Below are positions 1 to 14,300 of a DNA stretch of 64,000 nt, in pieces (the first letter of the stretch is position 1; each line of letters begins with the position of its first letter). Under the pieces are notes generated by a model. The model did not search any database. It was not told where the DNA came from and saw only the letters and a program-made list of their open reading frames with translations. The position numbers were made by a program, and so were the translations under genes. Location: assembly GCA_036365515.1 (NCBI GenBank), contig CM070873.1, forward strand, positions 39,563,807 to 39,627,806. Direction: 5' to 3'. Origin of the DNA: Torymus aiolomorphi (Eukaryota > Arthropoda > Insecta > Hymenoptera > Torymidae).

Positions 1-3000
1 GAGTATCCTTTGGGGTCGAAGGACCTAGCGGAGATGAGCAATTTTGAAAAATGTTCTACATTTCATCGTTTATTTGGGCCAAATCGACTTCAAATCGCTT
101 GAAACCCCAAAATATCCATTTTTTAATCCCACCAATCACTATACGCGACTATTTTTTTCCGCTCTATCGAATGGAAAAGGTTTTAGGACCGTAGAGCCAA
201 TAGGAAAAAAATAATTTTCAAAAATTTTGAGATATTGCAAAAATCATAGCGCCAATCGAAAGAGCAGCGCAAAATACCCCTATATATGAATTTTGGCTCA
301 ATTTGGAGAAAAAAATTTTTCTTCGTTTATTGGGTTATAATGCGTTGAAAATTGCTCAAAAATACCAAATTTCAATTTTCTCAGCCTACTAGTCACAATA
401 CCCGACTATATCATCCTGCTCTAGTGGATGGAGTATCCTTTGGGGTCGAAGGACCTAGCGGAGATGAGCAATTTTGAAAAATGTTCTACATTTCATCGTT
501 TATTTGGGCCAACTCGACTTCAAATCGCTTGAAACCCCAAAATATCCATTTTTTAATCCCACCAATCACTATACGCGACTATTTTTTTCCGCTCTATCGA
601 ATGGAAAAGGTTTTAGGACCGTAGAGCCAATAGGAAAAAAATAATTTTCAAAAATTTTGAGATATTGCAAAAATCATAGCGCCAATCGAAAGAGCAGCGC
701 AAAATACCCCTATATATGAATTTTGGCTCAATTTGGAGAAAAAAATTTTTCTTCGTTTATTGGGATATAATTTGTTGAAAATCGCTCAAAAATACCAAAT
801 TTCAATTTTCTCAGCCTATTAGTCACAATACCCGACTATATCATCCTGCTCTAGTGGATGGAGTATCCTTTGGGGTCGAAGGACCTAGCGGAGATGAGCA
901 ATTTTGAAAAATGTTCTACATTTCATCGTTTATTTGGGCCAAATCGACTTCAAATCGCTTGAAACCCCAAAATATCCATTTTTAAATCCCACCAATCACT
1001 ATACGCGACTATTTTTTTCCGCTCTATCGAATGGAAAAGGTTTAGGACCGTAGAGCCAATAGTTTTTAGGACCGTAGAGCCAAAAAAATAATTTTCAAAA
1101 ACTTTGAGATATTGCAAAAATCATAGCGCCAATCGAAAGAGCAGCGCAAAATACCCCTATATATGAATTTTGGCTCAATTTGGAGAAAAAATTTTTCTTC
1201 GTTTATTGGGATATAATGCGTTGAAAATCGCTCAAAAATACCAAATTTCAATTTTCTCAGCCTACTAGTCACAATACCCGACTATATCATCCTGCTCTAG
1301 TGGATGGAGTATCCTTTGGGGTCGAAGGACCTAGCGGAGATGAGTAATTTTGAAAAATGTTCTACATTTCATCGTTTATATGGGCCAAATCGACTTCAAA
1401 TCGCTTGAAACCCCAAAATATCCATTTTTTAATCGCACCAATCACTATACGCGACTATTTTTTTCCGCTCCATCGAATGGAAAAGGTTTTAGGACCGTAG
1501 AGCCAATAGGAAAAAAATAATTTTCAAAAATTTTGAGATATTGCAAAAATCATAGCGCCAATCGAAAGAGCAGCGCAAAATACCCCTATATATGAATTTT
1601 GGCTCAATTTGGAGAAAAAAATTTTTCTTCGTTTATTGGGATATAATTTGTTGAAAATCGCTCAAAAATACCAAATTTCAATTTTCTCAGCCTACTAGTC
1701 ACAATACCCGACTATATCATCCTGCTCTAGTGGATGGAGTATCCTTTGGGGTCGAAGGACCTAGCGGAGATGAGCAATTTTGAAAAATGTTCTACATTTC
1801 ATCGTTTATTTGGGCCAAATCGACTTCAAATCGCTTGAAACCCCAAAATATCCATTTTTAAATCCCACCAATCACTATACGCGACTATTTTTTTCCGCTC
1901 TATCGAATGGAAAAGGTTTTAGGACCGTAGAGCCAATAGGAAAAAATAATTTTCAAAAATTTTGAGATATTAAAAATCATAGCGCCAATCGAAAGAGCAG
2001 CGCAAAATACCCCTATATATGAATTTTGGCTCAATTTGGAGAAAAAATTTTTCTTCGTTTATTGGGATATAATGCGTTGAAAATCGCTCAAAAATACCAA
2101 ATTTCAATTTTCTCAGCCTACTAGTCACAATACCCGACTATATCATCCTGCTCTAGTGGATGGAGTATCCTTTGGGGTCGAAGGACCTAGCGGAGATGAG
2201 CAATTTTGAAAAATGTTCTACATTTCATCGTTTATTTGGGCCAAATCGACTTCAAATCGCTGGAAACCCCAAAATATCCATTTTTAATCCCACCAATCAC
2301 TATACGCGACTATTTTTTTCCGCTCTATCGAATGGAAAAGGTTTTAGGACCGTAGAGCCAATAGGAAAAAATAATTTTCAAAAATTTTGAGATATTGCAA
2401 AAATCATAGCGCCAATCGAAAGAGCAGCGCAAAATACCCCTATATATGAATTTTGGCTCAATTTGGAGAAAAAATTTTTCTTCGTTTATTGGGATATAAT
2501 GCGTTGAAAATCGCTCAAAAATACCAAATTTCAATTTTCTCAGCCTACTAGTCACAATACCCGACTATATCATCCTGCTCTAGTGGATGGAGTATCCTTT
2601 GGGGTCGAAGGACCTAGCGGAGATGAGCAATTTTGAAAAATGTTCTACATTTCATCGTTTATTTGGGCCAAATCGACTTCAAATCGCTTGAAACCCCAAA
2701 ATATCCATTTTTAATCCCACCAATCACTATACGCGACTATTTTTTTCCGCTCTATCGAATGGAAAAGGTTTTAGGACCGTAGAGCCAATAGGAAAAAAAT
2801 AATTTTCAAAAATTTTGAGATATTGCAAAAATCATAGCGCCAATCGAAAGAGCAGCGCAAAATACCCCTATATATGAATTTTGGCTCAATTTGGAGAAAA
2901 AAATTTTTCTTCGTTTATTGGGATATAATTTGTTGAAAATCGCTCAAAAATACCAAATTTCAATTTTCTCAGCCTACTAGTCACAATACCCGACTATATC

Positions 3001-6000
3001 ATCCTGCTCTAGTGGATGGAGTATCCTTTGGGGTCGAAGGACCTAGCGGAGATGAGCAATTTTGAAAAATGTTCTACATTTCATCGTTTATTTGGGCCAA
3101 ATCGACTTCAAATCGCTTGAAACCCCAAAATATCCATTTTTAAATCCCACCAATCACTATACGCGACTATTTTTTTCCGCTCTATCGAATGGAAAAGGTT
3201 TTAGGACCGTAGAGCCAATAGGAAAAAATAATTTTCAAAAATTTTGAGATATTGCAAAAATCATAGCGCCAATCGAAAGAGCAGCGCAAAATACCCCTAT
3301 ATATGAATTTTGGCTCAATTTGGAGAAAAAAATTTTTCTTCGTTTATTGGGATATAATGCGTTGAAAATCGCTCAAAAATACCAAATTTCAATTTTCTCA
3401 GCCTACTAGTCACAATACCCGACTATATCATCCTGCTCTAGTGGATGGAGTATCCTTTGGGGTCGAAGGACCTAGCGGAGATGAGTAATTTTGAAAAATG
3501 TTCTACATTTCATCGTTTATTTGGGCCAAATCGACTTCAAATCGCTTGAAACCCCAAAATATCCATTTTTAAATCCCACCAATCACTATACGCGACTATT
3601 TTTTTCCGCTCTATCGAATGGAAAAGGTTTTAGGACCGTAGAGCCAATAGGAAAAAAATAATTTTCAAAAATTTTGAGATATTGCAAAAATCATAGCGCC
3701 AATCGAAAGAGCAGCGCAAAATACCCCTATATATGAATTTTGGCTCAATTTGGAGAAAAAAATTTTTCTTCGTTTATTGGGATATAATTTGTTGAAAATC
3801 GCTCAAAAATACCAAATTTCAATTTTCTCAGCCTACTAGTCACAATACCCGACTATATCATCCTGCTCTAGTGGATGGAGTATCCTTTGGGGTCGAAGGA
3901 CCTAGCGGAGATGAGCAATTTTGAAAAATGTTCTACATTTCATCGTTTATTTGGGCCAAATCGACTTCAAATCGCTTGAAACCCCAAAATATCCATTTTT
4001 AAATCCCACCAATCACTATACGCGACTATTTTTTTCCGCTCTATCGAATGGAAAAGGTTTTAGGACCGTAGAGCCAATAGGAAAAAAATAATTTTCAAAA
4101 ATTTTGAGATATTGCAAAAATTATAGCGCCAATCGAAAGAGCAGCGCAAAATACCCCTATATATGAATTTTGGCTCAATTTGGAGAAAAAAATTTTTCTT
4201 CGTTAATTGGGATATAATGCGTTGAAAATTGCTCAAAAATACCAAATTTCAATTTTCTCAGCCTACTAGTCACAATACCCGACTATATCATCCTGCTCTA
4301 GTGGATGGAGTATCCTTTGGGGTCGAAGGACCTAGCGGAGATGAGCAATTTTGAAAAATGTTCTACATTTCATCGTTTATTTGGGCCAACTCGACTTCAA
4401 ATCGCTTGAACCCCAAAATATCCATTTTTTAATCCCACCAATCACTATACGCGACTATTTTTTTCCGCTCTATCGAATGGAAAAGGTTTTAGGACCGTAG
4501 AGCCAATAGGAAAAAAATAATTTTCAAAAATTTTGAGATATTGCAAAAATCATAGCGCCAATCGAAAGAGCAGCGCAAAATACCCCTATATATGAATTTT
4601 GGCTCAATTTGGAGAAAAAAATTTTTCTTCGTTTATTGGGATATAATGCGTTGAAAATTGCTCAAAAATACCAAATTTCAATTTTCTCAGCCTACTAGTC
4701 ACAATACCCGACTATATCATCCTGCTCTAGTGGATGGAGTATCCTTTGGGGTCGAAGGACCTAGCGGAGATGAGCAATTTTGAAAAATGTTCTACATTAC
4801 ATCGTTTATTTGGGCCAAATCGACTTCAAATCGCTTGAAACCCCAAAATATCCATTTTTAAATCCCACCAATCACTATACGCGACTATTTTTTTCCGCTC
4901 TATCGAATGGAAAAGGTTTTAGGACCGTAGAGCCAATAGGAAAAAATAATTTACAAAAAATTTGAGATATTGCAAAAATCATAGCGCGAATCGAAAGAGC
5001 AGGGCAAAATAGCCCAATATATGAATTTTGGCTCAATTTGGAGAAGAAAATTTTTCTTCGTTTATTGGGATATAATGCGTTGAAAATCGCTGAAAAATAC
5101 CAAATTTCAATTTTCTCAGCCTACTAGTCACAATACCCGACTATATCATCCTGCTCTAGTGGATGGAGTATCCTTTGGGGTCGAAGGACCTAGCGGAGAT
5201 GAGCAATTTTGAAAAATGTTCTACATTACATCGTTTATTTGGGCCAAATCGACTTCAAATCGCTTGAAACCCCAAAATATCCATTTTTAAATCCCACCAA
5301 TCACTATACGCGACTATTTTTTTCCGCTCCATCGAATGGAAAAGGTTTTAGGACCGTAGAGCCAATAGGAAAAAATAATTTTCAAAAATTTTGAGATATT
5401 GCAAAAATCATAGCGCCAATCGAAAGAGCAGCGCAAAATACCCCTATATATGAATTTTGGCTCAATTTGGAGAAAAAAATTTTTCTTCGTTTATTGGGAT
5501 ATAATGCGTTGAAAATCGCTCAAAAATACCAAATTTCAATTTTCTCAGCCTACTAGTCACAATACCCGACTATATCATCCCGCTCTAGTGGATGGAGTAT
5601 CCTTTGGGGTCGAAGGACCTAGCGGAGATGAGCAATTTTGAAAAATGTTCTACATTACATCGTTTATTTGGGCCAAATCGACTTCAAATCGCTTGAAACC
5701 CCAAAATATCCATTTTTAAATCCCACCAATCACTATACGCGACTATTTTTTTCCGCTCCATCGAATGGAAAAGGTTTTAGGACCGTAGAGCCAATAGGAA
5801 AAAAATAATTTTCAAAAATTTTGAGATATTGCAAAAATCATAGCGCCAATCGAAAGAGCAGCGCAAAATACCCCTATATATGAATTTTGGCTCAATTTGG
5901 AGAAAAAAATTTTTCTTCGTTTATTGGGATATAATGCGTTGAAAATCGCTCAAAAATACCAAATTTCAATTTTCTCAGCCTACTAGTCACAATACCCGAC

Positions 6001-8211
6001 TATATCATCCTGCTCTAGTGGATGGAGTATCCTTTGGGGTCGAAGGACCTAGCGGAGATGAGCAATTTTGAAAAATGTTCTACATTACATCGTTTATTTG
6101 GGCCAAATCGACTTCAAATCGCTTGAAACCCCAAAATGTCCATTTTTAAATCCCACCAATCACTATACTCGACTATTTTTTTCCGCTCTATCGAATGGAA
6201 AAGGTTTTAGGACCGTAGAGCCAATAGGAAAAAATAATTTTCAAAAATTTTGGATATTGCAAAAATCATAGCGCCAATCGAAAGAGCAGCGCAAAATACC
6301 CCTATATATGAATTTTGGCTCAATTTGGAGAAAAAAATTTTTCTTCGTTTATTGGGATATAATGCGTTGAAAATCGCTCAAAAATACCAAATTTCAATTT
6401 TCTCAGCCTACTAGTCACAATACCCGACTATATCATCCTGCTCTAGTGGATGGAGTATCCTTTGGGGTCGAAGGACCTAGCGGAGATGAGCAATTTTGAA
6501 AAATGTTCTACATTACATCGTTTATTTGGGCCAAATCGACTTCAAATCGCTTGAAACCCCAAAATATCCATTTTTAAATCCCACCAATCACTATACGCGA
6601 CTATTTTTTTGCGCTCCATCGAATGGAAAAGGTTTTAGGACCGTAGAGCCAATAGGAAAAAAATAATTTTCAAAAATTTTGAGATATTGCAAAAATCATA
6701 GCGCCAATCGAAAGAGCAGCGCAAAATACCCCTATATATGAATTTTGGCTCAATTTGGAGAAAAAAATTTTTCTTCGTTTATTGGGATATAATGCGTTGA
6801 AAATCGCTCAAAAATACCAAATTTCAATTTTCTCAGCCTACTAGTCACAATACCCGACTATATCATCCTGCTCTAGTGGAAGGAGTATCCTTTGGTGTCG
6901 AAGGACCTAGCGGAGATGAGCAATTTTGAAAAATGTTCTACATTTCATCGTTTATTTGGCCCAAATCGACTTCAAATCGCTTGAAAACCCAAATTATCAA
7001 TTTTTTAATCCCACCAATCACTATTCGCGACTATTCTTTTCTGCTCTATCGAATGGAAAAGGTTTTAGGACCGTAGAGCCAATAGGAATATAATAATTTT
7101 CAAAAATTTTCAGATATTGCAAAAATCATAGCGCCAATCGAAAGAGCAGCGCAAAATACCCCTATATATGAATTTTGGCTAAATTTGTAGAAAAAAATTT
7201 TTCTTCGTTTATTGGGATATAATGCGTTGAAAATCGCTCAAAAATACCAAATTTCAATTTTCTCAGCCTACTAGTCACAATACCCGACTATATCATCCTG
7301 CTCTAGTGGAAGGAGTATCCTTTGGTGTCGAAGGACCTAGCGGAGATGAGCAATTTTGAAAAATGTTCTACATTTCATCGTTTATTTGGCCCAAATCGAC
7401 TTCAAATCGCTTGAAAACCCAAAATATCCATTTTTTAATCCCACCAATCACTATACGCGACTATTTTTTTCCGCTCTATCGAATGGAAAAGGTTTTAGGG
7501 GCGCAGAGCCCATAGGAAAATAATAATTTACAAAAATTTTGAGATATTGCAAAAATCATAGCGCCAATCGAAAGGGCAGCGCAAAATACCCCTATATATG
7601 AATTTTGGCTAAATTTGGAGGATAAAAATTTTTCTTCGTTTATTGGGATATAATGCGTTGAAAATCGCTCAAAAATACCAAATTATATGAATTTTGGCTT
7701 TTCAGCCTACTAGTCATTTCAAGCCTACCCGACTATATCATCCTGCTCTAGTGGAAGGAGTATCCTTTGGGGTCGAAGGACCTAGCGGAGATGAGCAATT
7801 TTGAAAAATGTTCTACATTTCATCGTTTATTTGGCCCAAATCGACCTCAAATCGCTTGAAAACCCAAAATATCCATTTTTTAATCCCACCAATCACTATA
7901 CGCGACTATTTTTGTCCGCTCTATCGAATGGAAAAGGTTTTAGGACCGTAGAGCCAATAGGAAAATAATAATTTTCAAAAATTTTCAGATATTGCAAAAA
8001 TCATAGCGCCAATCGAAAGAGCAGCGCAAAATACTCCTATATATGAATTTTGGCTAAATTTGGAGGAAAAAAATTTTTCTTCGTTTATTGGGATATAATG
8101 CGTTGAAAATCGCTCAAAAATACCAAATTTCAATTTTCTCAGCCTACTAGTCACAATACCCGACTATATCATCCTGCTCTAGTAGATGGAGTATCCTTTG
8201 GGGTCGAAGGA
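1..8211. repeat. Satellite array, ~430 bp monomer, 19 full copies plus a truncated one
   Basis: Monomers begin at 1, 431, 861, 1307, 1737, 2163, 2590, 3019, 3448, 3878, 4308, 4737, 5166, 5595, 6025, 6453, 6883, 7313, 7758 and 8189; each start is GAGTATCC. Most are 426-431 bp. The copies starting at 861 and 7313 are about 445 bp because of short internal insertions. The last copy is cut after about 23 bp, where the next repeat begins. The array continues beyond the left edge. The three right-most units (6883 onward) are the most diverged, as expected at an array edge. Short open frames of 60-76 codons recur once per monomer on both strands; they are by-products of the repeat, not genes. Confidence 0.98.
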
Positions 8212-9440
8212 CTATTTAAACAATTTAAAACCCAAGTAGCCGGGGGACGCAAGGTTCGCGCATATTAGGAAATTACGTAGACGTGCATCAATAAGCAAAA
8301 CAATTATTAAAAACAATTTTAATCCCAAGTAGTGTGGGGATATGAGTTCCACGCATATAAGGGAATTACATAGATGTGCAACAATAAGAAAGGCAATTAT
8401 TTAAACAATTATAAACCCCAAGTAGGCGGGGGATTCGAGTTCCTCGCGTATTCTGGAATAAGGCAGTCGTGTATACATGGAAAAATAATTATGTAAATAA
8501 TTCTTAACCCCTAGTAGGCGGGAGATGCGAGTTCCACCCGTATACGTGAGAGCGTAAGTCGTGCATACAAGGCAAAATACTTATGTAAATAACTCTTAAC
8601 CCCAAGTAGGCGGGGGATACGAGTTCCTCGCGTATACTGGAATAAGGCAGTCATGTATGCATGGCAAAATAATTATGTAAATAATTCTTAACCTCAAGTA
8701 GACAGGGAATGCGAGTTACACGTATACGGGAGCGCGTCAGACGTGCATACAAGGCAAAATAATTATTTAAATAATGCTCAACCCCTAGTAGGTGGGGGAT
8801 GCTCCCATATTCGCGTGGATCTTGCACCTTCGGCCTACTTGGGTTAAGAATTATTTACATAATTATTTTGCCTTGTATGCTGTCGCGCTTCCGTATACAT
8901 GTGGTACTCGCACCCCCCCCCTACTTCGGGTTAAGAATTATTTAAATAATTCTTTTGCCATGTATAATACACGTCTGCCTTATACCAGTATACGTGTGGA
9001 ACTCGCATCCCCCGCCTACTTGGGGTTAAGAATTATTTACATAATTATTTTGCCTTGTATGCACGTCTGACGCGCTCCCGTATACGCGTGGAACTCGCAT
9101 GCCCCGCCTACTTGGGGTTAAGAGTTATTTACATAATTATTTTGCCTTGCATGCACGTCTAACGCGCTCCCGTATACGCGTGGAACTTGCATCTCCCGAT
9201 TACTTGGGGTTAAGAATTATTTACATAAGTGTTTTGCCTTGTATGCACGTCTTACGCTCTCACGTATACGCGTGAAACTCGCATCCCCCGCCTACTTGGG
9301 GTTAAGAATTATTTACATAATTATTTTGCCTTGTATACACGTCTGCCTTATACCAGTATACGCGTGGAACTCTCATCCCCCGCCTACTTGGTGTTAAGAA
9401 TTATTTAAATAATTGTTTTGCCTTGTATTACACGTCTACG
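8212..9440. repeat. Large inverted repeat made of ~92 bp tandem units (foldback-like)
   Basis: The left arm (8212 to about 8808) has six or seven units containing a CCCAAGTAGGCGGGGGATGC-type core at 8231, 8324, 8417, 8508, 8601, 8692 and 8783, so the period is 91-93 bp. The right arm (about 8809-9440) carries the same units in reverse, with cores reading CGCCTACTTGGGGTTAAG near 8830, 8921, 9016, 9108, 9200, 9293 and 9386. There is almost no spacer at the centre. Tandemly repeated arms without a loop resemble foldback-type elements. It abuts the truncated satellite on one side and the transposase relic on the other. A 92-codon open frame across the centre has no recognisable product. Confidence 0.93.
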
Positions 9441-9616
9441 TAACACGTGACTCTAGCTTAAATTCACCCGTCATTTGAACGCGCGCGCTACGGCGCGCAG
9501 CGCGAGCGCCCAATCCGCAACAGTCTTTACTGCGCAGACTCGAAACTGCCGTCCGACTTGGACGCTCTGCTTCCCAACTATAATATTCAAAATTTTCTTA
9601 AAGTTATGACTATGAT

Positions 9617-12600
9617 TTGCACTTTCGTTCTATCAATTATATATTTTATTTACATAGACAACTAGATTGGATTCTTCACTCAGGCAATTACACACTTATT
9701 GATTTGGATTCCAACCAAATGGAAAACAAGCGACTTTGTAGTGACCATTTAACTGCTGACGATTTTGTAATCGGTTCTGGTATGAAGAGATTAAAAGATA
9801 TTGCTATACCTATTCAAAAGGCTTCAGCTACTGATTTGAATGATTCCGACGAAGTTGAGGAACATGATGGCTCCGAAATTGATCTTCCTCCTATTACATG
9901 TCAAGAGAGATCAGCTATTGATTTAGAAACTCCTTTTTTAATAGAAACTAGTTTTAACATGCCACAAAGCTTTGATACAGAAGAGCCATCTTGTTCAGGA
10001 ATGCAAAGCCAATTGAATTTTGATTGTGACTCTACCGAAAAATCCACAAATGCTGTTGATAAAATTAAAACTTATGAAACTTCACTTCAAAAATTGCAAG
10101 ATGAAATTAAGAATTTACCACGACAGTTAAACCAAAAAGATAAGCAATGTAAAAAAGCACAACATGTGATTAAACAAGTAAAAGCAAAAAATGTAACGTA
10201 TGAACAAAAAGCTAAAAACATTCAAAATAGAAATAAACAACTTTCTAAAAACATTCGAAATAGAAATAAAAAAATTATGAATCTTGAGCGTAAAATTGAA
10301 AGATCTAAGGAAGCAGTTTCTTTTTATGATGAGTACTTAAAGCTTAATGCTAATGTATTAAATTTTTTTTAAATGCAAATGAATCATAACAAACGGAGAA
10401 AGTGGTCCAATGAGGAAAAAGAGTTTGCTATGAATTTATTTTATAAGTCACCAAAAGCTTATTGTTATTTGCGTGACCAAAAGAAGTTTGCTTTGCCCTG
10501 TATTAGTGTAATAAGGCGATGGATTAACGAACTTGATTTGAGTCCCGGAAATAACACTAAGTTATTAGAATTATTGAAAATAAAATCAAGTACAATGACT
10601 CAAAAAGAACGCGAGTGTGTATTAATGTGGGATGAAATGAGTATAAAATCGTGGTTAGATTACAACCCAAAAAAAGATTTGATTGAAGGTTACACTGATA
10701 TGGGAAAGCATGGTCGCAATAAAAATCATGGTAATCATGTTTTAGTTTTTATGTTACGAGGTAGGCAGAATGATTGGAGACAGCCTATTTGCTATTATGT
10801 TCCCCATAACAGTGTAAATGGAAAATTATTGCATAAAATCATTTTAGATGTTATAGATTACGTTGAAGACGCCGGTTTTATATTAAAATCAATGGTATGC
10901 GATCAAGGATCGTCAAATCAATCGACCAGAAAAAATTGGGTATAACAAAAAACGAGCCATTTATTGAATGACATAATCGTAAAATTTTCTTTAACTTCGA
11001 TGCTCCCCATTTACTTAAATGCCTGCGTAACACTTTTCGTAAACGTCAATTTGAAATAAATGAGAAATCTGTTTCATGGGACGCGATTCGGGAATTAAGA
11101 AATCGTGAAAAAGATCTACCAACTAAATCTGCCCCTAAACTAACAGACAGACATCTAGATCCAAATTCTTTTCAACTAATGAACGTTAGTCTTGCAGCTC
11201 AAATTTTTAGTAAAAGTGTTTCCTCAGCGTTACTAGCAGGTGCGGTCGCACCAGAGTAACCTTTGACTCATCCAGATTGTATAGAAACAGCAAATTTTAT
11301 TAAAAAAGTAAACGACCTTTTTGATTGTTTAAATAGTAGAAGTTCTCGAGATGGTAATCCTTTGCGTCGTCCTTTATCAAAATTAAATTCTCAAGTAGTA
11401 CAGTATTTGAAATAGTCCTTGATTTGGATCGAAAAGTGGAAATGCGTTGATAAAACCGGTAATCCCCCATGCTTTGACGGTTTTTATTTGACGGTTAATA
11501 GTATACTTTTACAATGGGAAGATATGGCAGCAAATGATGGAGTGTATTTGTTAACGACGCGTTTAAATCAAGATCCATTAGAAAATTTATTCTCTGTTTT
11601 AAGAAGTCGTTCTGGTCACAATAAAAATCCAACCGCAATGCAAGTAAGGCATAATTTGCAGTATAGCATTACTGCAAATTTAACGTCTTCATCCAAATTA
11701 ACAAATTGCGAACCTGATGGAACAGTAGCGTTACTAGCAATTTGTATGAAAAGTAAAAATATTGACTTACAAGAATCGTTAGAAAACGGAACCAATTCTG
11801 TGCACGCGTTTGATGAAAATATTAATGCGGATTGTATTAATAGTAATTTCCTTGCAAAAGACAACAGTATCATCGAAGTAAATGCAAGTAGTCAAAATAA
11901 TGAATTAGCTAACGATGATATTGAAGACGCTTGCAGTGAAATTTCGTTCGATGGAGTAAATGAATTTCTTCATTTCGATGAAAATGAAGATACTTATGTG
12001 GAAAATATGTCTGATTCAGACACAGTTGTAGGTGATGATGATGATGAATTTTAAGAAGTATCTGATTCATTAAATGAAAGGAGTGAGAATTTGAGTAATA
12101 CAACTAGGAGCTTTTTATCAGAAAGTTATGATAAAATGGATAGTGTATTGTCAAATTCACATAATCTACAAGATTCGTCTACTCCTTTACGGGGAGCAAT
12201 GAAGTATGTTGCTGGATACGTGGCGATGAAATGTATCTCAAAATTTAATTGTTCTGACTGCAAAGCTTCTTTCACTAGAGTTAACTGTAATATTCAAACT
12301 AATGATGATCTATTAATTTTTTTTTAAAGCGTATAAAGTATTTAATGTAAATAATGAACTTGGAAATCTTTGTGTTTCTTCTGACGATTTTTACGGAATC
12401 ATTATAACAGCTATTGAAACTTTTGATGCATTATTTTCTGAAGTAAGTTATAACATAGAAATTAGTAAAGTTTTAATTGATAAAATCACATCTAAAGTTC
12501 TCGAATATCATGCAGAGTTTTGGATTACTGACGAACCTTGTAAATCGCATCGTGAGGCTGCAATAGCGTTTTTCGTTAGAGTTCATATTTTTAATAAAGT

Positions 12601-12703
12601 AAAATGGATCAATCATGATTTGCGGGACGCTAAAATTTCAAGGAAAAGACATTTTGCTAGTAACAAACCTAATGCTAAATTGCAGAAATTGAGTCATGAA
12701 TAA
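9617..12703 (+). pseudogene. Degenerate THAP9/P-element-type transposase
   Basis: P-superfamily DNA transposase relic. From the left: the end of a THAP zinc finger (RLCSDHLTADDF, near 9737-9772), a Lys/Asn-rich coiled coil (about 10050-10330), then the RNase-H-like core with MWDEMSIK (near 10627), a DxGxHGRNKNHG stretch, and VCDQGSSNQ (near 10897). A later block RLNQDPLENLFSVLRSR (near 11563) carries the conserved Glu, followed by the C-terminal KYVAGYVAMK motif (near 12202). These supply the first two Asp and the Glu expected of P-family transposases. It is broken: in-frame stops at 10370 (TAA), 10969 (TGA), 11257 (TAA), 11413 (TAG) and 12052 (TAA), and frame changes near 10943 and at the T-run before 12326. 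The last frame ends at TAA 12701-12703. The THAP N-terminal cysteines must lie in an upstream exon or be lost. I found no terminal repeats or target duplication. Confidence 0.9.
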
Positions 12704-13340
12704 AAAGAACTTGCTAAATTAAAATAATATTTTTATTACTTGCCGATAAAGCAAAACACACTATTTCTTTTACAAAAAGGAAATATAAATCTTTGTTTCA
12801 TGATCAAATTTCAGCAAGATGTTACGCTTATTGTGTTGTCTGTTGCTAAGAAATAAATATATGTATATTTTGTTACAGAACATTAATTTATGTGATACCA
12901 TAAAAGGTGATGTTTATTGACTATTTATTAATGCAAAGCATGATTTCTAATTATAATTTTTATGATTATTTTCAATTAAAGTAAAATACTAGTTATTCAC
13001 TTTCAATTTCATTTTGCTTCATAGAAATTTTCCACTTCTTTCATTCCTGCATCATCAATTATTTATAAATCCTAGATCTTCATATAAGAAAAGTTTGTGT
13101 ATTTGATATGACTATATTTAATAGTATAAAAATTTTAATTGCCAATTCGATAATTGTAATTTCCACTTCATAATTACAATATTTATTCCGTAAAATTATT
13201 TAAGTAGAATTATCAAAAATATAATGTCACTTTTTATGTATTTAGAATTTTCTTTCAATATTTATGTTTTATATTTTATTTATTTATTTATTTATTGAGC
13301 CAGAGTTTATTGTATTAAATTCCAAGGAGACGTTTATAGC
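12704..13340. other. AT-rich flank of the transposase relic, no gene seen
   Basis: Very AT-rich sequence with a short TTTA/TATT run near 13276-13298. No coding frame, RNA gene or recognised repeat. It may include the 3' end of the P-type element. Confidence 0.6.
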
Positions 13341-13815
13341 GTGACTTCACCAGTGAATGAACGAATAAGGAAATTTCTATTTTTGTTATTTAGTTAAGAG
13401 AATTAAAAATCGATTAAAAGCAAAAATCTTTTTTAATTAGTATTTTAAAAACTTCAAACTTTACGTCAGTGACAACATTTTAGATAAAGAATAAAAGTAG
13501 AAATTTTGTTTATAAGAAATCTGTAAATATCTCCTAAAAATCAGTAAATGAACACGCGATCTTAGTATCTAAATACGTTTCGCCAGTGAATGAATACTTC
13601 GCCAGTGAATAAACACTCAATAGCGGCGATTTTTTATGATTTTATTCTTAACAATTTCTTTTATGAAGTATCTTTATGTAAAATGAAATCAAAATTTTAA
13701 AAGATTCGAAAATTATCGTCATATTAGATAAACAATACATAGAAAGATTGATATTTTCATATATTTAAAGAAAATGTTCCTTAACTGGTGTCTGTTCGGA
13801 TATTGGTGAAGTCAC
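13341..13815. mobile_element. Candidate MITE bounded by GTGACTTCACCA inverted ends
   Basis: The first 12 bases GTGACTTCACCA at 13341-13352 return as TGGTGAAGTCAC at 13804-13815, and similarity continues for roughly ten more bases (both ends share GAAC about 18-22 bp in). The 475 bp interior is AT-rich, non-coding, and contains two further CGCCAGTGAATGAA-like segments near 13579 and 13600. No clear target duplication is visible, so the class is unassigned. Confidence 0.55.
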
Positions 13816-14109
13816 CCTGCAAAAAATACTGTAGTTCGTGGGGTGTGGGCGCTATCATCATACGTATCATTATCGTTTTTCACTCATTATAAGCCATATT
13901 TTACGTTTCATAAATAATTTAGATTATAATACTTTGTTCGGATAATTTGAAAGTAGTTGACTTACTAGTATAATTTACGACTATATATTTAAACTTAATA
14001 ACGATTAGTTGTAGTAACATGCATGAAGACACTGTAGTTCATAATTTTGTTTTATCTTTTGTTGTAAATTGTAGTTCACGATTTTGCGCGGTCACTATTT
14101 GTATATGTT

Positions 14110-14300
14110 TATACCACTCTAACCTCAAAATCACAACTTTGATATGATTTTTCGGCGCTCGTGGTATAAAATACCGTTCGAAACTAGTGCGTAAGTCGAT
14201 TATTTAGGTGGTGTGACTTTTTCGCACTCGCTTCGCTCGTGCAAAAAGTCACACCAGCTAAATAATCGACTTCCCCACCCGTGTCGAAATGTACTATTTT
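14110..14300. mobile_element. Cruciform repeat element, copy 1
   Basis: Contains a strong hairpin at 14195-14270. The stem arms read GTCGATTATTTAGgTGGTG and its complement and enclose a palindromic loop of CTCGCTTCGCTCG type. The element ends in TCGAAATGTACTATTTT. The same layout recurs at 15213-15405 and, inverted, at 33114-33330, with a more distant relative at 23689-23870. It is non-coding and was probably mobilised by another element's transposase. Confidence 0.75.
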